NCBI GenBank assembly: GCA_964415295.1
Contig: CAYPYN010000001.1
Location: 434,001-498,000 of the forward strand
Reading direction: 5' to 3'
Source of the DNA: SB21 sp964415295
Lineage (GTDB): Bacteria > CLD3 > SB21
DNA: 64,000 nucleotides
The position numbers and the translations under genes were made by a program. Position 1 is the first letter of the stretch, and every line of letters begins with the position of its first letter. Below the pieces are notes generated by a model. The model was not told where the DNA came from and did not search any database. It saw only the letters and a program-made list of their open reading frames with translations. Shown here one piece after another: positions 25,846 to 34,652 of this stretch.

Positions 25846-25876
25846 GATTTCAAGGCGCCATAAGACGATTGAGAAA

Positions 25877-27244
25877 TTAGACTTCTTCGATGCTGACCGA
25901 GGTCTGAATAAGTTTCTTCGGAATCAATGTCGGAAAAAACGCCACGATCTCCTGAGGCTTTGGCCGGCCGCCGGCGAATCCTGTAACACCCGGAGGTCCG
26001 CTGGTGACAAGGGGCGCGATCTCTTTTCCGAAACGATCGACTTTTTTCTGATCTTTGTCTTTCACGCCAACGCGCAGAACTACCTCATTGATCTGCTCCG
26101 GAACCCGGACAATTCCTTCGTGGCAAGTGTTAACGCCGAGGAATTCCGTGCTCGTTTCTTCATATGTCATACCGGCGCGTTTGAGCCGCTTCCACAATAC
26201 GTCGCCGCACAATTTCGCTTTGTCGTACGCGTCGGGACCGGAAATGGTCAGTTGCCCCGTAGCTTTGTATCCTTTGAGATAACTGGCGCTCACCTTAAAG
26301 AATTCGGTCGCGGGTTTACCTTTGACCCCAAAAACCTTTACGCGGTCTTTGCCCGCTTGTTCCAGTCGGATCGAAGTAAAATCCGCAATGACGTCCGGCG
26401 TGATATAATTGTTCGGGTCGCCCATTTCGTAGACCAGTTGCTCCGAAACCGCATCCACCGTGACCAATCCGCCGGTTTCATCGTGTTTGGTTATGAAGAA
26501 TGTTCCGTCGGGATGCGCTTCGACCACGGGATAACCGATATTCCACATATCGGGAACATCCCTCCAGCGCGTAAAATTTCCTCCCGTGCATTGCGCACCG
26601 CACTCAATGATATGTCCGGCGACGGTGCCGGCCGCGAGTTTATTCCAGTCGTCCCATTTCCAGCCGAATTCATGCACCATCGGCGCCATCGCAAGTCCCG
26701 TGTCGGTTGTACGTCCGGCAATAACGATTTGAGCGCCTAAGTCAAGCGCTTCGGCCAGCGGTTTGGAGCTGATATAAACATTGGCGCTGAGGATCTCGTT
26801 GCCGCGTCTCATCAGGTCGTACAGACTTTCGCCGCTGTCCATGCTTTTCATCGTGATATTCTGCGACTCGAATTCTTTAATGCGGTCGAGGATATTGTCA
26901 CCGTGAACGACGGCGATCTTGAGTCCTTTGATGCCGAATTTCCTGGCCACCGCAAATACGGCTTCACGGCAAGCCTCCGGATTGACGCCCCCGGCATTCG
27001 CGATCACTTTGATATTCTTTTCGACGATCTGCGGAAGGATCCGTTCGATCAGATGAACGAAATCCGTGGCATAGCCCAAATTGGGTTTCTTAATTTTCTG
27101 CCGCTGCATAATGGACATAGTCACTTCAGCCAGATAATCCAGCGTGAGGTAATCCAGTTTTCCTCCGTTGACCAATTGTACCGGCGCATCGATGCTGTCG
27201 CCCCAGAATCCTTGTCCGTTTGCGATATAAATGGTATCCTTCAT
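25877..27244 (-). CDS. AtuA N-terminal domain protein (DUF1446)
   Basis: A 455-residue protein that matches the DUF1446 / acyclic terpene utilisation AtuA family: an IYIANGQGFWGDSIDA opening, VIANAGGVNPEACREAV, VVIAGRTTDTGLAMAPMVHEFGW and HIIECGAQCTGGNFTRW. AtuA-like proteins act in a pathway that degrades geranyl or citronellyl compounds in Pseudomonas; most relatives have no assigned reaction. The usual C-terminal ferredoxin-fold domain (ARSGDKGD) is absent here and is encoded by a separate gene at 36589-36921. Co-transcription with Ycf35-like, DUF2997, REC-GGDEF and macro proteins does not suggest terpene catabolism. Confidence 0.85.
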   Translation of the reverse strand: MKDTIYIANGQGFWGDSIDAPVQLVNGGKLDYLTLDYLAEVTMSIMQRQKIKKPNLGYATDFVHLIERILPQIVEKNIKVIANAGGVNPEACREAVFAVARKFGIKGLKIAVVHGDNILDRIKEFESQNITMKSMDSGESLYDLMRRGNEILSANVYISSKPLAEALDLGAQIVIAGRTTDTGLAMAPMVHEFGWKWDDWNKLAAGTVAGHIIECGAQCTGGNFTRWRDVPDMWNIGYPVVEAHPDGTFFITKHDETGGLVTVDAVSEQLVYEMGDPNNYITPDVIADFTSIRLEQAGKDRVKVFGVKGKPATEFFKVSASYLKGYKATGQLTISGPDAYDKAKLCGDVLWKRLKRAGMTYEETSTEFLGVNTCHEGIVRVPEQINEVVLRVGVKDKDQKKVDRFGKEIAPLVTSGPPGVTGFAGGRPKPQEIVAFFPTLIPKKLIQTSVSIEEV

Positions 27245-27259
27245 TCCAGCTCCGTCCTG

Positions 27260-27460
27260 TTACTTTCTCTGACTGATAATCTTCGTTTCCGGTTCCTTTT
27301 CAAAAAACTCCGCCGTTTTCTTCGATTTTGTCACCGTGCCCATTTCTTCGAAGAGTTTCGACAGGTCTTCGCAGGCGCCTCCTTTGATCCCTTTGATCGT
27401 GTATTCGACCGAACCGTCTTTTTTGATCGTAAACTCTATTTCCTGTACTTTTTCCGTCAT
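27260..27460 (-). CDS. DUF2997 family small protein
   Basis: A 66-residue cytosolic protein with EIEFTIKKDGSVEYTIKGIKGGAC followed by LSKLFEEMG, the pattern of DUF2997. In cyanobacteria and other lineages DUF2997 members are found beside Ycf35-like genes, and that pairing is kept here: the Ycf35-like gene lies 33 bases upstream. The single Cys in KGGACEDL is at a conserved place. The function is unknown. It is 15 bases ahead of the AtuA-N gene. Confidence 0.75.
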   Translation of the reverse strand: MTEKVQEIEFTIKKDGSVEYTIKGIKGGACEDLSKLFEEMGTVTKSKKTAEFFEKEPETKIISQRK

Positions 27461-27493
27461 GTTATTCCGCCTTGCATCATGTATCGAAAACCC

Positions 27494-27865
27494 TTAACTC
27501 CATTTTCTCAGAACCAGTCTCACCGATTGATCGGTTTCCGTAGTCTCTTTGACCAGCTTAAAACCGGCCTTTTTGGCTTCGGCAATGACTTTGGCATAGG
27601 CGTATTTTTGAGTCAATTGTTCTATAAATTTCGAATCTTTTTTCAGCACCATATCATCGCCGGCCAGTTCAAATGCGTCTTGCTTGTTCTTAATAAAACC
27701 CACGATACCGAAGGGGGTCTTTACCGCCATATCCACGTCGTAGACCCTGTTGAGCAGTGTTTTGACCTTTTTAGTTTTGAGAATCTCACAGCGCATCTGT
27801 TTCAGCGCCGATATGAGCAGGGAACGTTCTTTCAAAGACGTTTGGATGGAAACGAATTTGGACAT
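27494..27865 (-). CDS. Ycf35-like (DUF1257) protein
   Basis: A 123-residue protein starting MSKFVSIQTSLKERSLLISAL, as in Ycf35/DUF1257 proteins of plastids and cyanobacteria. The ATG at 27865 has AGGA six bases upstream; the longer frame adds 38 residues that overlap the promoter region and are not conserved-looking. The body has a DVDMAVKTPFGIVGF core and a basic C-terminus. The function of the family is unknown. It heads the leftward operon Ycf35-DUF2997-AtuA-N-REC/GGDEF-macro. Confidence 0.75.
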   Translation of the reverse strand: MSKFVSIQTSLKERSLLISALKQMRCEILKTKKVKTLLNRVYDVDMAVKTPFGIVGFIKNKQDAFELAGDDMVLKKDSKFIEQLTQKYAYAKVIAEAKKAGFKLVKETTETDQSVRLVLRKWS

Positions 27866-27899
27866 GCGATTTCCTGTGATGCGTTCGAGAATTTTAGGA

Positions 27900-27928
27900 A
27901 AATTATGAAAAATGTGAGAGCTATGCAA
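27900..27928 (-). promoter_or_regulatory. Probable promoter of the Ycf35-DUF2997-AtuA operon
   Basis: TTGCAT, 17 bases, TAATTT on the minus strand, with a leader of about 30 bases. It is back to back with the thermonuclease promoter, 16 bases apart. Confidence 0.55.
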
Positions 27929-27944
27929 ACTTAATTTGTCGCAC

Positions 27945-27973
27945 TTGAAACATTCAACGGTAAACGCTATCAT
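27945..27973 (+). promoter_or_regulatory. Promoter of the thermonuclease gene, apparently leaderless
   Basis: TTGAAA, 17 bases, TATCAT. The -10 ends nine bases before the ATG at 27982, so the transcript would start within about two bases of the start codon. No Shine-Dalgarno sequence is present. Confidence 0.62.
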
Positions 27974-27981
27974 ACTCAATC

Positions 27982-28527
27982 ATGAAACGAAAATTAAAAT
28001 GGCTTTTGATCGGTGCGGTATTGGGCGGCGGCGCCGTTTTGTACTTCCCGGATCTGCAAAAAAGGTTAGTTGAAACCAATGGGACCGAGGCCGAGGTTCT
28101 CAAAGTGGTGGACGGCGACACATTTGAGATTCGCTTTCAGGGGCGGGTGGAAAAAGTTCGTCTGATCGGCATCGACACGCCGGAGTCATTTGAGAATGCC
28201 AAAGCGGAGAAGGACGCCGGGCGCAGCGGGCAGGATGTGAAAAAGATCGTCCGGCAAGGGAACGAAGCCAAAAATTATGTGCGCGCGCTGGTTCCGGCAG
28301 GAACAAAGGTACGTGTCGAACCGGATGTACAGGAACGGGATAAATACGGGCGTTTGCTCGCCTATTTATATTTTGAAGACGGGCGTATGATCAATGAGGA
28401 GATCGTAAAGGCCGGTTATGCCAATCTCATGACTTATCCGCCGAATGTGAGGTATGAGGAAAGATTCCTGCTTGCCTATCGGAATGCGAGGGCGAACAGG
28501 AAAGGATTGTGGAAAGAAGAAAAATAA
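27982..28527 (+). CDS. Thermonuclease-family (SNase) nuclease, membrane-anchored or secreted
   Basis: A 181-residue protein with one N-terminal hydrophobic segment (WLLIGAVLGGGAVLYF) acting as signal or anchor. The staphylococcal nuclease-like domain follows: VVDGDTFEIRFQGRVEKVRLIGIDTPES holds the calcium-binding Asp pair, an active-site Arg and Glu, and ERDKYGRLLAYLY holds the second active-site Arg. It should cleave DNA and RNA outside the cytoplasm. The gene diverges from the Ycf35 operon and ends at a bidirectional terminator. Confidence 0.9.
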   Translation: MKRKLKWLLIGAVLGGGAVLYFPDLQKRLVETNGTEAEVLKVVDGDTFEIRFQGRVEKVRLIGIDTPESFENAKAEKDAGRSGQDVKKIVRQGNEAKNYVRALVPAGTKVRVEPDVQERDKYGRLLAYLYFEDGRMINEEIVKAGYANLMTYPPNVRYEERFLLAYRNARANRKGLWKEEK

Positions 28528-28560
28528 AAAACCTGCCGGTTTGATGGCCCCGGCAGGTTC
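28525..28560. terminator. Bidirectional terminator between thermonuclease and subtilase genes
   Basis: Stem ACCTGCCGG / CCGGCAGGT, with an A-run on the left that becomes a T-run for minus-strand transcription. On the plus strand the tail is T-rich but interrupted, so it is stronger for the subtilase side. Confidence 0.8.
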
Positions 28561-28570
28561 TTTGATTTTT

Positions 28571-30763
28571 CTACTTGACCAAAATCAGTTTCTTTGTTTC
28601 CGTAAATTCACCCGCCGTCATGCGGTAAAAGTATATACCCGACGCGTATTTCGAACCGTCGAAAACAACTTCATAAAATCCTAACGGCTTGTCTTCGTTG
28701 ACCAGCGTGGATACTTCCGCTCCGAGCGTATTGTATATCTTGATCGTGACGCGCGCTTTTTTAGGAATGGCATACTCGATCTTAGTTGTCGGGTTGAATG
28801 GATTAGGATAGTTTTGACCAAGTTCAAAGCTTGTGGGAACGGTCGTAATACTTAAGCCGAGCGTCTTTTCAATGTACGTCGGGTCCACGTAAACCGACAG
28901 GGCAGAGGTATAAGGCGATTCGGCGCATTCAGTAAACGATGTCATTTTGTAATAACACAAAGCGCCCTGTCCGTTGGGTAAGATCGTATTGAATTCATCG
29001 ACATAAGAATTAATGGAGGGGTCGGTTATCGTATTGAAAAGAGCCCAATCGTTTTCAAGGTACCCGACGATGTATCGGTAAAGTTTATAACCGGATACAT
29101 TCGGATTCGCGGTCCACTGTAGCCATGGATGGCTTTGTTTCTGAGTAAGAGTGAAGTTAGCCGGCGTGGATGGCGGGTTGTGGGGCGTATTAACACCAAA
29201 AACCACGGATTTATTTGCATAACCGCTTATCGAGACGTCCTTGATCTGTAATTTGCAATCACCGGATGTGACTGAAGGTACCGACCAAACATACGAGTAA
29301 CTCGTCGTGCCCGATGTGACCGAAGAAGCGATGGTCGTAGGGAATGTGACTCCGTTGTCAGTGGACAGCCGGATCTCAAAAGTTCGACCGGAGGCATTGG
29401 CTTTCCAAGAGATTGTTACCTCATCTATAGTGGTAAAGGTGTTGCAGTTGCCGACCGGATACGTGATCTCAGGCGCGACCTCCAGAAGCGCTTTATAGGC
29501 ATGTAAACGGCCATAGCCGTACTCAATGTGAAAAGTGTCTCCGTTCATACCTGATACCTGCGTCGCTGATTCTTGTAGCATCGAACGTAATTGTGAGGGT
29601 GTCAAGTTGGGATTAACTGACAACATTAATGCCGCTACCCCTGCGACAAACGGAGCGGCCATTGACGTACCTGATATCCTGCCGTAATTCAAGCCATAAC
29701 TGTTATCATAATTATAATTAGGAAGTGTAGATAAAATATTAACACCTGGAGCCACTATATTTAACTCTGGCCCATAATTTGAGTTATACCATCTTGTATC
29801 ATCATCATTTGTTGCTCCGACAGCAATCACGTTGGAATAATCTTCCGAGAGGGAAGCGGGGGCCGCGACAGCCGTATTATAATTTCCAGACGAAGCAACA
29901 AACAGGACGTTGTGATTATAGGCATAGACGATAGCGGATGAAATATAGCTATCACTCGATGGCCATCCACCGCTGAAATTGATAATTTTTACACATCCAG
30001 TATCAATCATGTGTTTCACTGCTGCGTAAAAAATGTCCGAGAAAATAGCTCCATCAACCTTCCTTACGATCTTATCAATATACAATTTGGTCTTCCAGCT
30101 TGTTCCTGCTACACCATCCCTGTTATTGGTTTCAGCTGAGAGTATCCCTGCAACATGTGTCCCATGACCGTTTTCATCCTTTAACCCCACAGCATCCACA
30201 AATGCTTTTCCCAAAATTACTCGCGAGCTGTTTCTAAGATCCCAATGCGACAATACTCCATTTACCATGGGAATACCTGAATCCAATATCCCAACAATGA
30301 TATCAGAGTTTCCGGTGGTAATATTCCACGCCGAAGGAGCGCCGATCAATGAAAAAATGTCCGCTTGCCATCTACCATATAGAGAATCATTGGGGGATAC
30401 GTACATTTCCCCTATTAGGATAGGAGAGACGCCTTCGACAAATTCAAATAAGGATATTTCCTCAAGAGCATTTGTGATAGATTTAGATGCCGGCAGTTTG
30501 ATTTTCATTAAACGCATGTCATCAGGGTAATTCATAATTGTATAGGCTCCGGTCTGAAGTGTACTGATTGCTGCATTATCCACCGTGTAACCCGGTTTAA
30601 CAATAATCACAACCTCATCCTTAATCGCTTCAACAGATTTCCCCTTCCATTGGATCGTAATTTTATCCCTTGACTGCGACATAACGTGACTGGAACATAA
30701 AATAAATAAAACAAAGAAATAGGTCATCTTAATAATTTTACAATATTTGATATTCGCTTTCAT
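28571..30763 (-). CDS. Subtilisin-like (S8) protease with type IX secretion sorting domain
   Basis: A 730-residue secreted protease. The signal segment is residues 12-30 (MTYFFVLFILCSSHVMSQ). A propeptide-like part precedes the S8 domain, whose triad is Asp161 (VGILDSGIP), His200 (NGHGTHVAG) and Ser367 (GTSMAAPFVAG), with Asn in the oxyanion-type SSGNYN. A fibronectin-type-III-like region follows (about 525-640). The C-terminus is a T9SS sorting module (LGQNYPNPFNPTTKIEYAI, IYNTLG, ASGIYFYRM). The catalytic part is noticeably more AT-rich than the flanking genes. It follows the BNR lipoprotein gene by 29 bases on the same strand. Confidence 0.92.
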   Translation of the reverse strand: MKANIKYCKIIKMTYFFVLFILCSSHVMSQSRDKITIQWKGKSVEAIKDEVVIIVKPGYTVDNAAISTLQTGAYTIMNYPDDMRLMKIKLPASKSITNALEEISLFEFVEGVSPILIGEMYVSPNDSLYGRWQADIFSLIGAPSAWNITTGNSDIIVGILDSGIPMVNGVLSHWDLRNSSRVILGKAFVDAVGLKDENGHGTHVAGILSAETNNRDGVAGTSWKTKLYIDKIVRKVDGAIFSDIFYAAVKHMIDTGCVKIINFSGGWPSSDSYISSAIVYAYNHNVLFVASSGNYNTAVAAPASLSEDYSNVIAVGATNDDDTRWYNSNYGPELNIVAPGVNILSTLPNYNYDNSYGLNYGRISGTSMAAPFVAGVAALMLSVNPNLTPSQLRSMLQESATQVSGMNGDTFHIEYGYGRLHAYKALLEVAPEITYPVGNCNTFTTIDEVTISWKANASGRTFEIRLSTDNGVTFPTTIASSVTSGTTSYSYVWSVPSVTSGDCKLQIKDVSISGYANKSVVFGVNTPHNPPSTPANFTLTQKQSHPWLQWTANPNVSGYKLYRYIVGYLENDWALFNTITDPSINSYVDEFNTILPNGQGALCYYKMTSFTECAESPYTSALSVYVDPTYIEKTLGLSITTVPTSFELGQNYPNPFNPTTKIEYAIPKKARVTIKIYNTLGAEVSTLVNEDKPLGFYEVVFDGSKYASGIYFYRMTAGEFTETKKLILVK

Positions 30764-30792
30764 AATTTCCTCAACTGATGTAAAGGTTTAGA

Positions 30793-31932
30793 TTACCACA
30801 ATCGAATTCTGTATAATCCGTTGACACCTTTATAAAACAGATACTTATTCAGCAATAATCCTGTCGAATCATAACCCGGTGGTTCAACGCCCTGTGTTAC
30901 GAATTTCGACCAAGATGTATCAACCCCAAGTTTTCTTTTGTATATTTCGCCGGCATCTGAAGAACTATACAATTCGTTTGTGTTGCTTTTGACAATTTTT
31001 TCAACCGAAATACCCGGCAAGCCTTCGTTCATAAAAACCCAACTTTGACCGGCGTTCATGCTTTTCATGATTCCGATTCCATTTCTGCGGCCTATATAAA
31101 TAGTATTGGAATTATCCGGGTCTATCAGGATACAGTTAGGGCCTTCACCCAGGTCTAACAGATGCCAGGTATTCCCTGCATCCGTACTTTTTAAGAATTC
31201 GGAAATCCCTGCTGTACCTGCATAAATGATGTTTGAGTTGTTTGGATCAATGGCAATGCTTATCACACCATTTCTCAAGGTATCTCCGGCATAACTTGCA
31301 GATAACCAATGAAGCCCCCCGTCAACACTCTTATAGAGATCACCGCCAAAGAACCCGGTACCACCGGCATACAATACCTGAGAGTTTTTGGGATCAATGG
31401 CCAGACGAGATACGTAGGTTTCCCAATCCAGTATCATACCATCATTGATTGGATACCAGGTTTGGCCTGCATCAGAGCTCTTATAGATTGACAAATGATT
31501 CACCGCATATACAATATTTGAATTTTGCGGATCAAAATGGATTTCTGTAAATGTTCTAAGACCTGTCATTAAAGTATCCCAGGTTTGACCGCAGTTAGTG
31601 CTTCGAAACAACTTGCCATCAATACCATAACTAAAATCATACATTGATCCGACGTAAATAATCCTCGAATCGAATGGATGCACAGCTATAGATCCTATTC
31701 TTTCCTCATTGTCTAATCCAACTACTCCAAGAAACTGCCACTCACCGGTGGGCACATCACAGGCTGTGTCCGGTTGACAAGTATCTCCGACACATGTATC
31801 TACCTGACAGGAGTCCGGCGGGAGGCCGTCGCAGTTGTCATGGTCCTTTTTTTCACAGCCGTTATTCGTCAGGAAACTCAAGAATAAGACCGTGATCGCT
31901 GCTGAGATTCCGATTTTCATTGAAGAATTCAC
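30793..31932 (-). CDS. BNR/sortilin-like beta-propeller lipoprotein
   Basis: A 379-residue exported protein. The GTG at 31932 has AAAGGAG six bases upstream and is preferred to the TTG two codons before. The signal peptide ends at a Cys (LTNNGC), suggesting a lipoprotein, though the lipobox is imperfect. A short Cys/Asp-rich linker follows (DSCQVDTCVGDTCQPDTACD). The rest is five or more repeats of the type KSTDAGNTWHLL / SVDGGLHWLS / RSTNCGQTWDTL with intervening IAIDPNNSNIIYAGT, the pattern of BNR/sortilin-like propellers. It is probably a surface or extracellular binding protein. It is transcribed with the subtilase and shares its AT-rich composition. Confidence 0.82.
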   Translation of the reverse strand: MNSSMKIGISAAITVLFLSFLTNNGCEKKDHDNCDGLPPDSCQVDTCVGDTCQPDTACDVPTGEWQFLGVVGLDNEERIGSIAVHPFDSRIIYVGSMYDFSYGIDGKLFRSTNCGQTWDTLMTGLRTFTEIHFDPQNSNIVYAVNHLSIYKSSDAGQTWYPINDGMILDWETYVSRLAIDPKNSQVLYAGGTGFFGGDLYKSVDGGLHWLSASYAGDTLRNGVISIAIDPNNSNIIYAGTAGISEFLKSTDAGNTWHLLDLGEGPNCILIDPDNSNTIYIGRRNGIGIMKSMNAGQSWVFMNEGLPGISVEKIVKSNTNELYSSSDAGEIYKRKLGVDTSWSKFVTQGVEPPGYDSTGLLLNKYLFYKGVNGLYRIRLW

Positions 31933-32470
31933 AAGCAACTCCTTTGAAATATGGGCAGACTCATGGTATTGACAATAGCTTGGATTTGCTATAGCTTACT
32001 GTAAGGGAAGTCAATATTACCAAATAATTCAAATCTCCACAGGTCTGAATTCCGTAATATTTTCTTCCCTTTTTATTCACCAAAGGGTAAAAAAGGACGG
32101 ACGGATGCATTCATATATGTCATCACCTCCAGTCGGAGAGATATATTGGGAAGGTTATTTGCGAAGAAGAGAGATTCATAGAAAACCTCTCAATAGAAAC
32201 ATGCTACGTCCGAAATGTACTAAAGAAAATCCCAAAAGCAATGACCTGGATCAGGTTTTTTACCCTCAAGCCTTTTTGATTGCATAGAATTTCAACATTT
32301 TTTTCTTGTCAATAATAAGACGTATTTAATTAAAAAAAAGCATGAACCGACTATTACAATTCAAAATAATTGTCTTTTTTTTTACTTAACAAAGGGTATT
32401 ATTTACCGCAGATAAAAAAAGGCTACCTGTTCGCAAGTAGCCTTTCCAAGGAAGATATTTTGATATCTCT
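31933..32470. other. AT-rich intergenic region upstream of the BNR lipoprotein
   Basis: About 540 bases without a supported gene. A weak minus-strand promoter candidate (TTGACT ending the box at 32009, then TATAGC or TAGCAA) lies about 70 bases upstream of the BNR gene. The 60-codon plus-strand frame at 32105-32287 has no ribosome site and no recognisable product. The right end holds the terminator of the S9 peptidase gene. I see no RNA gene. Confidence 0.6.
32412..32446 (-). terminator. Terminator of the S9 peptidase gene
   Basis: Stem AAGGCTACTTG / CAGGTAGCC-type with a GCGAA-like loop, then TTTTTTT on the minus strand, about 25 bases beyond the stop. Confidence 0.85.
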
Positions 32471-34516
32471 TTATCGCGCTGTTTTCCCCAGCCATTGATC
32501 AAACCACTCGTGTACGCTGTGATACCAGAGCTGTGAATTCTGCGGCTTCATGATCCAATGGCCTTCGTCGGGGAAATACAGGAATTTCGACGGCACGCCT
32601 TTGCGCTGCAGAACCTGGAACAAATTGATCCCTTCCATCACGGGCACGCGGAAATCGAGTTCGCCGTGAATGACCAGCGTTGGCGTTTTGAAGTTTTGGA
32701 CATAATTCATCGGCGACCATTTTTCGAATTGCTGTTTATTGCTTCCTTCCCAGTATGGACCGCCCATTTCCCATTCTTCGAACCACATTTCTTCCGTGCC
32801 GCCGTACATGTTGTACTTATTCATGATTCCCGAGTGTGAAATGAAACATTTGAACCGGTCGGTGTGGCCGTTCATCCAGTTCATCATATATCCGCCAAAA
32901 CTGCCGCCGGCCGCGCCGATGCGGTCTTTATCGACGAATTTATAATTGGCGATCACGTAATCGAGCCCTTTCATCAGGTCTTCATAAACTTTCCCGCCCC
33001 AGTCCTTATTGATCCCGTCGGTGAATGCCTGGCCGTATCCGGTCGAACCGCGCGGATTGATCATCACGGCCACATATCCCGGCGCCGCAAAAAGCTGGGG
33101 ATTCCACCGGTAATGCCAGTTATTGCTCCACGCGCCCTGCGGCCCGCCGTGAACCAGGAACAGCATCGGATATTTTTTATTCGGGTCAAATTTGGGCGGC
33201 TTGACAAGGAAACCGTGAACCTTGGCTTTGCCGGCGCCTTCGAACCAGAATTCCTCCGGCGCATTCATTTCGATCGCGGATAATTTCTCCGTATTAAGAT
33301 TCGTCAGTTGCTGTGCATTCTTCCCTTCAAGGTCGGTCGTAAAAAGTTCGGCCGGCTGATTCATCGTCTGGCGCCTCAGGACGAGTCTGCCGTTGCCCAC
33401 GCCGGCGAGCTGATCATAATTCTTTCCTGTGAGTTGCTGTGGCGTGCCGCCTTCGACGCCGATCTTATAGATCGGATGATAACCTTGATCCTCAGAGTCA
33501 AAATAGATCGTTTTGCTGTCGGCGGCCCAGCGCACTTCTCCGACGGACCGATCCCATTTTTCGGTCAGGTTGAAAAGCTGGCCCGTGGCTGTTTCGTATA
33601 GAACGAGATCCTGTTTGTCTGCCTCGTATCCGGCGCGCTTCATGGAACGGAAGGCCAGATATTTTCCGTCGGGAGAATAAACGGGCTGATTGTCGCTGCC
33701 TTTGCTTACGGAGATCTTTTTCGGTTCACCCCCGCTCGCCGGCATAATAAAGATATCGTTGTTCGTTGACCATGCGATGTTAGGCTCGATGTTCATCGTA
33801 AAAGCGATCGTCTTTCCGTCCGGCGAAAAGCAGAAATCGGTGCTGCCGCCGAGATCGATAGGCGGAACGTCATAATCGCCTTGTATCCTATCGGAGGTTT
33901 TGCCGGAAGCCACATCCGCGATGAACAGTTGGCTGCGCTTACCGTCCTTCCAGGAATCCCAAACGCGGAAGGGGAGTTTGTCGAACATCTGCGCTTTGAC
34001 TTTGCTCGCTTCGCGCGCTTCGTCTTTGGCGCGATTGCAGTCGTCGTTATCGCAATCGGCATAAACGTCGGACGTGAACGCGATCGATCTTCCATCGGGC
34101 GACCACACGATATTGTTTCCCGCGGATACGCCCGTGGAAATATTCGTTACACGCCGCGGTTCCCCGCCGTCGAGTGCCATGACGTAGATCTGATAACTGC
34201 CGGAACGATTGGAGACGAACGCGATGGACCGTCCGTCCGGGGACCAGGTCGGAACCAGGTCTTTATATGATGAGGAGTTCATCTGTTTCACCGTCTTCCC
34301 ATCGATCGATTGCATGAAGATATTCGATGCATACGTATTGGTATTCAGGCTATACTGGCGCACGTTATAAACGATCCAATTCCCATCCGGAGAGACCGAC
34401 GGCGCGTCCAGACGTTTCATATCGATGAGCTGCTCCACGGTCAGGATCTTTTTCTCCTGAGCGGACAGAACCGGGATAAGAATGAGCACGGAAAGCAGCA
34501 TGAGTACTTTTTTCAT
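32471..34516 (-). CDS. S9 family prolyl oligopeptidase-like serine peptidase
   Basis: A 681-residue exported peptidase. The signal peptide covers residues 1-19 (VLILIPVLSAQ). A beta-propeller of WD40-like PD40 repeats follows (SPDGRSIAFVSNRSGSYQIYVM, SPDGRSIAFTSDVYA, SPDGKTIAF, SPDGKYLAF). The alpha/beta-hydrolase domain covers about residues 420-681. The nucleophile is in GGSFGGYM (about Ser539), the Asp in HGELDFRVPV and the His in PDEGHWI. It resembles dipeptidyl or acylaminoacyl peptidases of the periplasm. SD AAGGA lies upstream of the ATG. It diverges from the deacetylase gene. Confidence 0.93.
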   Translation of the reverse strand: MKKVLMLLSVLILIPVLSAQEKKILTVEQLIDMKRLDAPSVSPDGNWIVYNVRQYSLNTNTYASNIFMQSIDGKTVKQMNSSSYKDLVPTWSPDGRSIAFVSNRSGSYQIYVMALDGGEPRRVTNISTGVSAGNNIVWSPDGRSIAFTSDVYADCDNDDCNRAKDEAREASKVKAQMFDKLPFRVWDSWKDGKRSQLFIADVASGKTSDRIQGDYDVPPIDLGGSTDFCFSPDGKTIAFTMNIEPNIAWSTNNDIFIMPASGGEPKKISVSKGSDNQPVYSPDGKYLAFRSMKRAGYEADKQDLVLYETATGQLFNLTEKWDRSVGEVRWAADSKTIYFDSEDQGYHPIYKIGVEGGTPQQLTGKNYDQLAGVGNGRLVLRRQTMNQPAELFTTDLEGKNAQQLTNLNTEKLSAIEMNAPEEFWFEGAGKAKVHGFLVKPPKFDPNKKYPMLFLVHGGPQGAWSNNWHYRWNPQLFAAPGYVAVMINPRGSTGYGQAFTDGINKDWGGKVYEDLMKGLDYVIANYKFVDKDRIGAAGGSFGGYMMNWMNGHTDRFKCFISHSGIMNKYNMYGGTEEMWFEEWEMGGPYWEGSNKQQFEKWSPMNYVQNFKTPTLVIHGELDFRVPVMEGINLFQVLQRKGVPSKFLYFPDEGHWIMKPQNSQLWYHSVHEWFDQWLGKTAR

Positions 34517-34616
34517 ACGATTATCCTTTCAAATTGGTACACTATTATCCAAAAAAAAAGCGCTTCAACTTAAAGAAGCCCTCAGGAAATGTCAAGCACT
34601 TCCGGCGGAAAATCCG

Positions 34617-34644
34617 TTGACTGCAATCGCTTTATTTGTATATT
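34617..34644 (+). promoter_or_regulatory. Promoter of the polysaccharide deacetylase gene, apparently leaderless
   Basis: TTGACT, 16 bases, TATATT, with the -10 ending only eight bases before the ATG at 34653. The predicted start is within about two bases of the start codon and no ribosome site precedes the gene. Confidence 0.68.
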
Positions 34645-34652
34645 TCTACGCC

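Noticed and set aside
24547..25863. 438-codon plus-strand open frame opposite the REC-GGDEF gene
   Set aside because: Antisense to a gene with complete receiver and GGDEF motifs; its translation has no domain-like pattern.
32105..32287. 60-codon plus-strand open frame in the AT-rich gap
   Set aside because: No ribosome site, no promoter at a sensible distance, and no recognisable protein features.
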